Source: Clostridiales bacterium
GTDB taxonomy: Bacteria; Bacillota; Clostridia; Oscillospirales; CAG-272
Length of the DNA: 23,049 nt
Assembly: GCA_003523225.1 (NCBI GenBank)
Contig: DPGK01000026.1
Span: 380-23,428, forward strand
Direction: 5' to 3'
Below the pieces are notes generated by a model. The model made no database searches. It saw nothing but the letters and a program-made list of their open reading frames with translations, and had not been told where the DNA came from. The translations under genes were made by a program, and so were the position numbers. Below, in pieces: positions 17,041-23,049 of this stretch; the first letter of the stretch is position 1; every line of letters starts with the position of its first letter.

Positions 17041-18522
17041 TCATTCTTTAACGGTTATTACCACTACCGTATTGTCCGCGCTGATCCTGAGCCAGCAACT
17101 CTGCCAGCCGCAGGTGGAAAAATCAAGCGTCAAGGTATTTGCCCGACCTGCCTTAAGCCTCATCGTTTGACTATCTGTGCTTCCAAGATTATCATCGCTC
17201 TGATAGCTCATGGCACTGACAAAAACTTCCGTGTCGCATACGGCGGTCAGCTTAAGTGTCACCCTTCCGTCTTCTCCTATCAGCCTTATGTCTGTCACTT
17301 CAACCTTCACAGCCGATGCTGCCTCATAAACATGACTGATGCTAAACTCTCCACCGCTGAACACACCGGTATAAAAATCGTAAGGATAATAGTACCATGC
17401 TTCTTTAAGCATTTTTTTAAGCGAATCGCTAATTTCAAGGTATTCACCGCCGCCAAGATAGTCATCCACACGGCATATACGTGACATATCCGGAGCAACC
17501 CGGTATATCCCACCGCAGTCGCTTATCCAAAGCGTTCCCCGCTCGACTGGTATATCTCCCGCGCTGAAGCTCTCAAGAGCCGAATCAGATATCTTTTTCG
17601 CCTTCTCCCCGGTTGGCTTCAACCCGTTCAGCGCATCAATGATATTACCGGCAAGCCCGCCATCCACTGCCTTTGCGGTGATACCCCAGCCGTCCCATGT
17701 GAATCTTCTGAGCGTCAGCTTCGGCTCTCTCCAGCTCTCACCCGTCTTTAATTCGAGACCGCAAAGCAGTGGTTCGGGGCTATCAGCAGTCGGCATTGAA
17801 AAGGAAAGCCGCACTTCACGGTAGCCCTCGACCGTTACAGTGTCGCTCCTCACCCGTTCATAATCCTCGCGGTACACAAGTATCAACGGATCACTGTACT
17901 CTGCCGGGTCTGATGTGCGCCGCAGGTCGGTAAGCGTCAGACTTGTCTGCTCGCGGCTCGTGAGCGTCATAAGAGTTCCGTCTTTGACGTCGGGCAGAAA
18001 ATGAGCGGACATCCGGAAATCCCCGCCCATAAGGGTCGATATCACGCTGTCAACGCTCTGCCCGAACCTTACACCGGTGGGAAGCGGCAGACCCTCAAGC
18101 TCCAACTCAGCCGAAAAGCTGTTTGATACCGAAAATGTGCCGTCCTCCTTCTCCTCCATAACGCAGTCATATCCTACTCCCTTTCCTCCGTATGCGGATA
18201 TCCCGCAGACCTTTTCGCCGTCAAAAAACGCCGCCTCGGGAGCAAGCCCGCATTCCTTCAGGCTTTTGCCGTTACAGGTGAGCGAATCAACAAAATCAAG
18301 CATTTCGCTCTCAAACATTCCCCGGCAAAGCCCCTTTGAGTCAAGCGCGGCAGAGAAGTTTGAAAGCGGCTCTGTCGGTCCGACATTCCGCAGGCTTTCC
18401 TCTACGGCACCCCCGGAGCCGTCGTTTTTTCCGGTCGTTCCTGTGCATCCAAAGGCAAAAAGCACCACGGAAAGCAAAACACAGACCGTTATCAGGGACA
18501 TGACTCTTACTTGCATTTTCAT
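17041..18522 (-). CDS. Predicted lipoprotein of unknown family
   Basis: This 493-residue protein has a lipoprotein-type signal: a basic start, a hydrophobic stretch (8-25) and a cysteine at 26 in LFAFGC, followed by a Gly/Thr/Ser-rich flexible linker. The -3 position is Ala rather than Leu, so the lipobox is imperfect. The rest is soluble and mixed alpha/beta, with KVEVTDIRLIGEDGRVTLKL near the C-terminus suggesting a beta-sandwich end. I recognise no domain. The ATG at 18522 is chosen because AAGGAG lies 9 nt upstream; an ATG six bases later is less well spaced. It lies 118 nt after the FAD oxidoreductase gene, beyond a hairpin, and no good promoter was found in the gap. It may be an extracellular membrane-anchored accessory protein, but function is unknown. 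Confidence 0.75.
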   Translation of the reverse strand: MKMQVRVMSLITVCVLLSVVLFAFGCTGTTGKNDGSGGAVEESLRNVGPTEPLSNFSAALDSKGLCRGMFESEMLDFVDSLTCNGKSLKECGLAPEAAFFDGEKVCGISAYGGKGVGYDCVMEEKEDGTFSVSNSFSAELELEGLPLPTGVRFGQSVDSVISTLMGGDFRMSAHFLPDVKDGTLMTLTSREQTSLTLTDLRRTSDPAEYSDPLILVYREDYERVRSDTVTVEGYREVRLSFSMPTADSPEPLLCGLELKTGESWREPKLTLRRFTWDGWGITAKAVDGGLAGNIIDALNGLKPTGEKAKKISDSALESFSAGDIPVERGTLWISDCGGIYRVAPDMSRICRVDDYLGGGEYLEISDSLKKMLKEAWYYYPYDFYTGVFSGGEFSISHVYEAASAVKVEVTDIRLIGEDGRVTLKLTAVCDTEVFVSAMSYQSDDNLGSTDSQTMRLKAGRANTLTLDFSTCGWQSCWLRISADNTVVVITVKE

Positions 18523-18601
18523 TGTGATTTTCTCCTTTTGATAATATTTATGCCGCACAAGCGGTGATTCTCGCACAGTGGAAAACCGTCTTTTTATAAA
18601 G

Positions 18602-18632
18602 CGCGCCGCCCAAGGAGTTATCAGGCGGCGCG
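18602..18632 (-). terminator. GC-rich hairpin after the FAD oxidoreductase gene
   Basis: CGCGCCGCC (18602-18610) and GGCGGCGCG (18624-18632) form a 9-bp stem around a 13-nt loop, starting 8 nt past the gene end. The minus strand continues CTTTATAAAAAG, a poor T-tract, so termination may be partial and allow read-through into the lipoprotein gene. Confidence 0.5.
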
Positions 18633-18640
18633 GGGAAAAA

Positions 18641-20461
18641 TTATATTACGCTTCTTGACACAATATCAAAATACTGCGGGGACGCCCAGAGCTTTACGCG
18701 CAGAGAAAAGTCGGGCTGTGCTTCCCTTCGGGATATAGCGCTTTGGATCTCATCCGCCGTTTCGGGATATTTTGCGGCAATACGGCGCAGGGCGCGGCGG
18801 GCATGAGTATAATACTGAACGTAAAGCTCGCCGCGGTCGTGGCAGAACTCATCCGGCGTGAAGGCGCAAACGCGGGCGCATTCGTCAGAGGCTATTATAT
18901 CGAGCAGTACGGGGATCGCCTCGCGAACCTCGCAAAGACCGCATATGGCGGCGGCGCATACGGAATATGGATGCGCGTGGAGGCAATCGTCGTTAAGCCC
19001 ATCGCGGTCGGCAAGCATTTCAAGCAGAACAGCGTTCAGCGCGTCGCTTCTGTCCCCGGCAGCGCCCAGCGCGCGCGCCGCGTTGAAGCGTATCCTTTTA
19101 TCCGGAGAACCGAGCGCGGCGCGTATGGGAGAAAGCTCCTCAAGACGTGAAGCGCAGAACACCGCCCATCCCGCAAACGGAGAAGCAAAGTCCTCAAGCA
19201 GTGCCTCCACCGACTCATACCTGCCAAGACGGTGCCCCTTCCTGTCGGCAAATCTGTAGCAGTCGCCGTCGCCAATGCAGCCTGTCGCGCAAAGCTCATC
19301 CCTCAGCTTTTCGTACGGAAGCTCCTCAGGGCTTACTCCCTCTTTTACCGAAAGAGCCGCCAAAAGACCCGCCGCCTCGCCCGAGCGGTAAACGTCGCGT
19401 ATCATCCGAAACCCCTTGGATATGCTCATGTCGGCGGATATCATTCTGCCGGCGGTGATAAGTCCGTCAACGCCGCGCGGCAGCATGGTCCCCGCCGGGA
19501 CCGGGAATTCGATCGCCGTGCGCCAGAGGTTGCATACGGCGATCCAGCGGACATAATCGTCGTCGTAAAACGCCGATTCAACGGCGTGGTCGTCAAGATG
19601 TGTGTATGACCAGAAAAGCGGTTTGTCGGTTATCCTACCCGCGGCGATATCGCCAAGGCGCAGGGTTTCGCGCCCGACCACCGAGCGCCCCTCGCGTATT
19701 CCAAGATGCGGCTGTACCGAGAGAATGCGTTCGCCTTCGGCGTAATTTTCGCGCAGATACGCGGGAGAGGTGCAGGAGGAAACGGCGCAGCGTCCGTATT
19801 CAAAGGGATCGTACTGATCCACAAACCCGCTGTCGTAGTTTTTGTAAGCAAGGCGGTCGCCCGCGTCGGTCTTTTTTACATAGAGCCGCACATTGCAGTA
19901 GGGCATAAACGGCTTGCCCTCTTCCCTGCCGCACCTCATTTCGCACCCGGCGCTCATAGCCACCGAGCCGTCCCCCGTGCAGTCTATCACATATTCAGCC
20001 GAATATGACCTCTCTCCGTCGGGAGTGAGCAGACGGACGCCGCGCACCCTGTTGCCTGTCATATATACTCCGCAGACAAGCGAACCGTAGAGAACGTCAG
20101 CTCCCGACGCGGTGATGAGGTCGTCATCCGACAGCATACCGATAAGGTTATGCGCATCCGGCAGCATTCCGTCGGCGGAATATTCCCCGAATCTCTCATC
20201 TATCTTCCGGTATACCCCGCCCTGCGCGCCGTAATAGTATTTCCAGATGCCGGTGTTTGTCACCGTACCGCCCGGAGACGCAAGCGATTCCACTCCAAGC
20301 ACGCGCAAGCCGAAGCCTCCAAGACGCATAGCCGCCGCAGTTCCTGCCGTTCCGAGCCCGGCGACGATAACATCATATTCACCGTCAAACGCCGGGGCGA
20401 CAGGCGTGTCGGAAATATGTCCGTCCCGGAACTCACGCAGTATGTATTCGCATTTACTCAT
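18641..20461 (-). CDS. FAD-dependent oxidoreductase with C-terminal HEAT-like repeats
   Basis: This 606-residue flavoprotein of the FAD_oxidored (PF12831-like) type has a dinucleotide-binding GLGTAG (35-40), a second FAD motif IDCTGDG (159-165), REGRSVVGRETL (256-267), and a C-terminal FAD-contact stretch (329-370: RGVDGLITAGRM..GEAAGLLAAL). Residues about 430-560 form a helical HEAT-like tail (RIRFNAARALGAAGD). The family oxidises or reduces varied small substrates with FAD; the substrate here is unknown, and a sugar-derived one is only suggested by context. No signal peptide is present, so it is cytoplasmic. The ATG at 20461 is chosen because GGAGG lies 8 nt upstream and because it overlaps the upstream gene stop by 8 nt (ATGAGTAA). 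The longer start would add about 70 low-complexity Arg-rich residues overlapping the upstream gene. Confidence 0.85.
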   Translation of the reverse strand: MSKCEYILREFRDGHISDTPVAPAFDGEYDVIVAGLGTAGTAAAMRLGGFGLRVLGVESLASPGGTVTNTGIWKYYYGAQGGVYRKIDERFGEYSADGMLPDAHNLIGMLSDDDLITASGADVLYGSLVCGVYMTGNRVRGVRLLTPDGERSYSAEYVIDCTGDGSVAMSAGCEMRCGREEGKPFMPYCNVRLYVKKTDAGDRLAYKNYDSGFVDQYDPFEYGRCAVSSCTSPAYLRENYAEGERILSVQPHLGIREGRSVVGRETLRLGDIAAGRITDKPLFWSYTHLDDHAVESAFYDDDYVRWIAVCNLWRTAIEFPVPAGTMLPRGVDGLITAGRMISADMSISKGFRMIRDVYRSGEAAGLLAALSVKEGVSPEELPYEKLRDELCATGCIGDGDCYRFADRKGHRLGRYESVEALLEDFASPFAGWAVFCASRLEELSPIRAALGSPDKRIRFNAARALGAAGDRSDALNAVLLEMLADRDGLNDDCLHAHPYSVCAAAICGLCEVREAIPVLLDIIASDECARVCAFTPDEFCHDRGELYVQYYTHARRALRRIAAKYPETADEIQSAISRREAQPDFSLRVKLWASPQYFDIVSRSVI

Positions 20462-21230
20462 TGCCATCACCTCCGCCGCTAAGCCTCGCGGCAAGCGCCG
20501 CACCGGAGTCAAACGCCTCAACGGCGTTTCTGCATTCCGAATCAAAATCAAAAGCCTCCGCAATGCAGTCGATAAGAATACCGTTACCGTCCGACGCCAC
20601 CGCAAAGCGATGCTCATACACCCACCGTTTCGCCTCTCTGAGAGACAACTGCTGCGGCACGGCGAACGATGCATACCCCTCGCCGGGAAGTGCCCCGCGT
20701 ATCACGCCGTCCGGCAGCGGCGCACCGTCCTCAGGCGGAATTGACAGCACCGCGTTTAGAGTGTGCGCGCGCAAGACGTCCGCATCGGCACGCATATCAA
20801 TAAAGCGGCACGCCGAAAGCGTAAGCCAGCCGCCGGTCGTGAAAACCGAAAAACCGATCGGTTCACCTCCGCTCGTTCCAGACAGCGCCGCAAGGTCACC
20901 GTCAGCTATCCGGGAGCGGCAAAGCGTCACGACTGCGCTTTCGCAAAGACGTCGGCAAAGCACCGGAGCAACGGCGGGAAGATGCTCGCCGTGCTCGTTC
21001 AGAGCGCCCCGGCGGCACAGCTCGTCTTTGAAATCCTCACCCGCGGCAGTGGCGGGACGGCAGAAAAAACCCCTCCCGTCCCCACGGTAGGCGGAAACAT
21101 AGTCGCAGCCTATGACCCCGCCCGGCTCGATAAGCAGCACACGCTGTCCTCGGGCGGCAAGCGAGAGTGCCGCGGCGCACCCCGCAACCGTCGCGCCGTA
21201 AACAACATATCCGTAAACGGTATTGTCCAT
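20454..21230 (-). CDS. Short degenerate FAD-oxidoreductase-like protein
   Basis: This 258-residue cytoplasmic protein begins with a Rossmann dinucleotide-binding segment (YGYVVYGATVAGCAAALSL, 6-24, then VLLIEPG). The canonical GxGxxG reads GATVAG. A later segment resembles the second FAD motif but is degraded: FIDMRADAD where active relatives have (I/V)DATGDAD-type sequences. The C-terminal catalytic half seen in the neighbouring 606-residue protein is absent. It may be a non-catalytic partner subunit of that enzyme, or an enzyme losing function; no frameshift is visible and the frame is open throughout. The ATG at 21230 with AAAGGGG upstream is preferred over a TTG at 21263. It overlaps the next gene by 8 nt, indicating translational coupling. 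Confidence 0.7.
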   Translation of the reverse strand: MDNTVYGYVVYGATVAGCAAALSLAARGQRVLLIEPGGVIGCDYVSAYRGDGRGFFCRPATAAGEDFKDELCRRGALNEHGEHLPAVAPVLCRRLCESAVVTLCRSRIADGDLAALSGTSGGEPIGFSVFTTGGWLTLSACRFIDMRADADVLRAHTLNAVLSIPPEDGAPLPDGVIRGALPGEGYASFAVPQQLSLREAKRWVYEHRFAVASDGNGILIDCIAEAFDFDSECRNAVEAFDSGAALAARLSGGGDGNE

Positions 21231-21347
21231 AAAGAACACACGCCCCTTTCGGTGATCCGGCAAGCCTTACCCGCCGGTCTTGTTGAATTTGTTGAATTTA
21301 TATCCTGTAACGTTTGAGTGCAGAAATCCTATTTCCGCAACCGCAAA

Positions 21348-22511
21348 TCAGAACGCAGCCTCGTAAATTGAAATTATGTCCTCCTTAGTCAGCGGAACAA
21401 AGCTGCCGCGGCTTCCCGCCTCAGCCTTTGCCGCCATTTCGGCAAAATGGGTCTTATCCGTAATTCCTACCGCGCGAAGATTGGCGGGCATTCGCATAGT
21501 GGTAAAGAAGAACTCCGCAGTCCTGTCGACTGCCGCCTCCGCAACTTCGGAGTCTTTACCTTCAAGACCCCATACATTACGTCCGTAAGCGGCAAGGCTT
21601 GCTGTCTTCCGTGGGTCTTTTCTGAGAACGAAACGCATCCATGCGGGAGTAAGGATAGCCAACCCCTCTCCGTGGGTGATATCATAGAAAGCGGAAAGCT
21701 CATGCTCCATCGGATGTACGCACCAGGCGACCTCCGCTCCTCCGCTCAGAAGTCCGTTGATCGCCAGACTGCCCGCCCACATGAGGTTTGCGCGCGCCTC
21801 GTAATTATCCGGCTCGTCGAGGGCGATGGGACCGTATTTTATGCAGGTCTTGAGCACAGCCTCACACATATACCCCTGAAGGGCAGCACCGGCAACGTTG
21901 GTAAAATAGTTTTCAAAGGTGTGACTCATCATATCGGCAGTTCCCGCTGCGGTCTGCTTTTGCGAAACGGTAAAGGTATATGTGGGGTCAAGTATTGACA
22001 TTACCGGCTTCACATGGTCGCTGCCGGTACCCCACTTTTCGTTTTTGGACATATCGCTGATGACTGCAAATTTGTCCATTTCACTGCCGGTAGCCGAAAG
22101 CGTCAGCACAGTATACACGGGCAGCGCTGCTTTGATCTTTCTGCCGTCCAGCACCAGATCCCAAGCGTCCCCGTCGTAGCAAGCGCCCGCAGCCACGATC
22201 TTGGCACAGTCAATGGCAGAGCCTCCTCCGATGGCAAGCACCATCTCGATCTTGTTTTCCCGGCACAGCGCCACGCCGCGGCGCACCGATTCGATGCGGG
22301 GATTCGGCTCAACGCCCGAAAGCTCGGTAACGCTCAGCCCGGCGTCGGAAAGAATTTTCATCGCGGCATCGTAAAGCCCGCTGCGCTTGATGCTTCCCCC
22401 GCCGTAAACCAGCAAAACTCGGCTGCCGCTCTGCCTAAGCTCTGAAAGATGGCAAAGCTGATCTCTGCCGAAATAAATAACGGTGGGAATGGAATATCTG
22501 AAGTTGTTCAT
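21348..22511 (-). CDS. YqhD-like iron-containing alcohol dehydrogenase
   Basis: This 387-residue, full-length group III alcohol dehydrogenase is of the YqhD/BdhA type, which interconverts aldehydes and alcohols with NAD(P)H in the cytoplasm. N-terminal YGGGSIKRSG (36-45) and GGGSAID (95-101) bind the cofactor. The metal ligands are in place: D193 and H197 (GTADMMSHTFENYF) and H266 and H280 (CVHPMEHELSAFYDITHGEG), numbering close to that of YqhD. It probably reduces aldehydes produced in sugar metabolism; the real substrate is not readable. The ATG at 22511 follows a strong AGGAGGT, and a promoter lies at 22547-22575. The degenerate FAD-like gene begins 117 nt after it, so co-transcription is possible. 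Confidence 0.93.
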   Translation of the reverse strand: MNNFRYSIPTVIYFGRDQLCHLSELRQSGSRVLLVYGGGSIKRSGLYDAAMKILSDAGLSVTELSGVEPNPRIESVRRGVALCRENKIEMVLAIGGGSAIDCAKIVAAGACYDGDAWDLVLDGRKIKAALPVYTVLTLSATGSEMDKFAVISDMSKNEKWGTGSDHVKPVMSILDPTYTFTVSQKQTAAGTADMMSHTFENYFTNVAGAALQGYMCEAVLKTCIKYGPIALDEPDNYEARANLMWAGSLAINGLLSGGAEVAWCVHPMEHELSAFYDITHGEGLAILTPAWMRFVLRKDPRKTASLAAYGRNVWGLEGKDSEVAEAAVDRTAEFFFTTMRMPANLRAVGITDKTHFAEMAAKAEAGSRGSFVPLTKEDIISIYEAAF

Positions 22512-22546
22512 CGTAGGACCTCCTGATTTTTTTGTTTTATATGTAT

Positions 22547-22575
22547 ATTATACCGCACACGACCTACAAACGCAA
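22547..22575 (-). promoter_or_regulatory. Sigma-A promoter of the alcohol dehydrogenase gene
   Basis: TTGCGT (22570-22575) and a perfect TATAAT (22547-22552) lie on the minus strand with a 17-bp spacer, about 36 nt before the ATG at 22511. Confidence 0.7.
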
Positions 22576-22603
22576 CAAGCGGAAGGCAAAATTGAAAATT
22601 AAT

Positions 22604-22613
22604 TCACATGTGA
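22604..22613. promoter_or_regulatory. Operator-like palindrome TCACATGTGA
   Basis: A perfect 10-bp palindrome lies 28 bp upstream of the -35 box of the alcohol dehydrogenase promoter, a position suited to an activator or repressor. The binding protein is unknown and chance is possible. Confidence 0.25.
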
Positions 22614-22684
22614 TGTATCTCGGACAGAACTCAGAATAAAATCGTCAGGATAAAATTTATGCGACGCAAGTGTTTTTTTCGCAC

Positions 22685-22718
22685 AAAAAAGATCCAAGCC
22701 CTAAGACTTGGATCTTTT
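22685..22718 (-). terminator. Intrinsic terminator after tRNA-Leu
   Basis: A 12-bp stem (AAAAGATCCAAG, 22687-22698, with its complement at 22707-22718) around an 8-nt loop is followed on the minus strand by a T-run into 22685. It lies about 90 nt past the tRNA 3' end and probably works in both directions. Confidence 0.85.
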
Positions 22719-22806
22719 GGTGCGAGTGTGCAACTGATTTGTCCGTCGTGTGATAAGAAAAAAATCAGCAGTGACGACCCCCGAAATTGGAAGCCGGCAC
22801 TGCCGG

Positions 22807-22891
22807 TGGTGCGAGAAACGGGACTTGAACCCGTATGGTGTGTACCACACGCCCCTCAAACGTGCGCGTCTGCCAGTTCCGCCACTCTCGC
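22807..22891 (-). tRNA. tRNA-Leu (anticodon GAG)
   Basis: The 85-nt minus-strand sequence folds as a class II tRNA. The acceptor GCGAGAG pairs with TTCTCGC (last pair G-U). The D-arm contains GGCGGAACTGGCAGAC. The anticodon stem CACGT/GCGTG encloses the loop TTGAGGG, giving anticodon GAG (codons CUC/CUU). A long variable arm GTGGTACACAC and the T-arm ACGGGTTCAAGTCCCGT follow. Discriminator A and the CCA tail are encoded (22807-22810). The variable arm and discriminator A agree with leucine. Confidence 0.95.
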
Positions 22892-22896
22892 ATGCC

Positions 22897-22910
22897 GCCC
22901 GTATTCGGGC
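22897..22910 (-). other. Small hairpin in the tRNA precursor leader
   Basis: GCCCG and CGGGC pair around a 4-nt loop between the promoter and the tRNA 5' end, and would sit just outside the RNase P cut site. Confidence 0.4.
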
Positions 22911-22919
22911 AACGCAGAT

Positions 22920-22948
22920 ATTATACAGCAAAAGAATGCATTTGTCAA
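22920..22948 (-). promoter_or_regulatory. Consensus sigma-A promoter of tRNA-Leu
   Basis: TTGACA (22943-22948) and TATAAT (22920-22925) lie on the minus strand with a 17-bp spacer, a full consensus match as expected for a highly expressed stable RNA. Confidence 0.88.
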
Positions 22949-22978
22949 CCCCTAAAATCAATTTTTTTCTGGAAATCT

Positions 22979-22996
22979 AAAAAACACTTCGCGTGT
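22979..22996 (-). terminator. Short terminator-like hairpin of an upstream gene
   Basis: On the minus strand ACAC/GTGT (arms 22993-22996 and 22984-22987) around GCGAA is followed by six T. The stem is short, so it may only be part of a terminator for a gene beyond the right edge. Confidence 0.3.
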
Positions 22997-23049
22997 CGAC
23001 AGTTCTCCCCCGGAGCGCCGCAAACGCGAGGGGTGTTAAAAAATTCCTT

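Noticed and set aside
20462..20674. N-terminal extension of the FAD oxidoreductase by about 70 residues
   Set aside because: The extension is Arg-rich, overlaps the upstream gene by over 200 nt and lacks a ribosome binding site; the ATG at 20461 has one.
21297..21325. Possible promoter (TATAAA) before the degenerate FAD gene
   Set aside because: The -10 box is acceptable but no -35 box of quality is found at 16-18 bp; read-through from the alcohol dehydrogenase promoter is at least as likely.
22701..22961. 86-codon open frame, minus strand, and its plus-strand counterparts
   Set aside because: It is a translation of the tRNA-Leu gene; the ESGGTGRRARLRG-like peptide is a familiar artefact of tRNA genes.

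Overview
The window looks like a chromosomal piece of a Gram-positive, low-to-mid GC Firmicute, most likely an uncultured gut Clostridia/Oscillospiraceae-type bacterium. Strong AGGAGG ribosome binding sites precede most genes, several promoters match the sigma-A consensus with 17-bp spacers, signal peptides are Gram-positive in style, and the protein families (DUF5696, YIP1, MalF/MalG-like permeases without an ATPase, YqhD-like alcohol dehydrogenase) fit. Taxonomy is inferred from gene content only. Every gene I accept is on the minus strand, so the window is read from high to low coordinates.

From the right: a tRNA-Leu(GAG) with its own consensus promoter and a strong terminator (22685-22948). 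Next is a redox group: a YqhD-like iron-containing alcohol dehydrogenase (21348-22511) with its own promoter, a short and apparently degenerate FAD-oxidoreductase-like protein (20454-21230), and a full FAD-dependent oxidoreductase with a HEAT-like tail (18641-20461). The last two overlap by 8 nt. A predicted lipoprotein of unknown family follows (17041-18522). A 1.2-kb non-coding stretch (15840-17040) holds the promoter and a leader of about 580 nt for the main operon.

The main operon (15839 down to 1820, about 14 kb) encodes a very large solute-binding protein with N-terminal beta-sandwich-like modules, a first MalF/MalG-like permease pair, a secreted NHL-TPR-YIP1 fusion, a 1482-residue DUF5696 protein with a long Ala-rich coiled coil, and a second permease pair. 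No ATP-binding subunit is encoded, so a shared MsmX/MsmK-type ATPase elsewhere is expected. A structured repeat-like intergenic segment follows (1556-1800). Then comes a separately promoted Gfo/Idh/MocA-family protein (161-1369) whose motifs resemble the NAD-dependent GH109 glycosidase branch rather than ordinary sugar dehydrogenases.

Taken together, this reads as an uncharacterised carbohydrate (probably complex glycan) capture, import and processing locus. The large binding protein, the NHL-YIP1 protein and the coiled-coil DUF5696 protein would work outside the membrane or at it. Two permease pairs would import the product, and the oxidoreductase-fold enzymes would act on the sugar inside the cell. 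The substrate cannot be read from the sequence. Bases 1-160 hold nothing recognisable. No CRISPR array, insertion sequence, rRNA gene or phage gene was seen.
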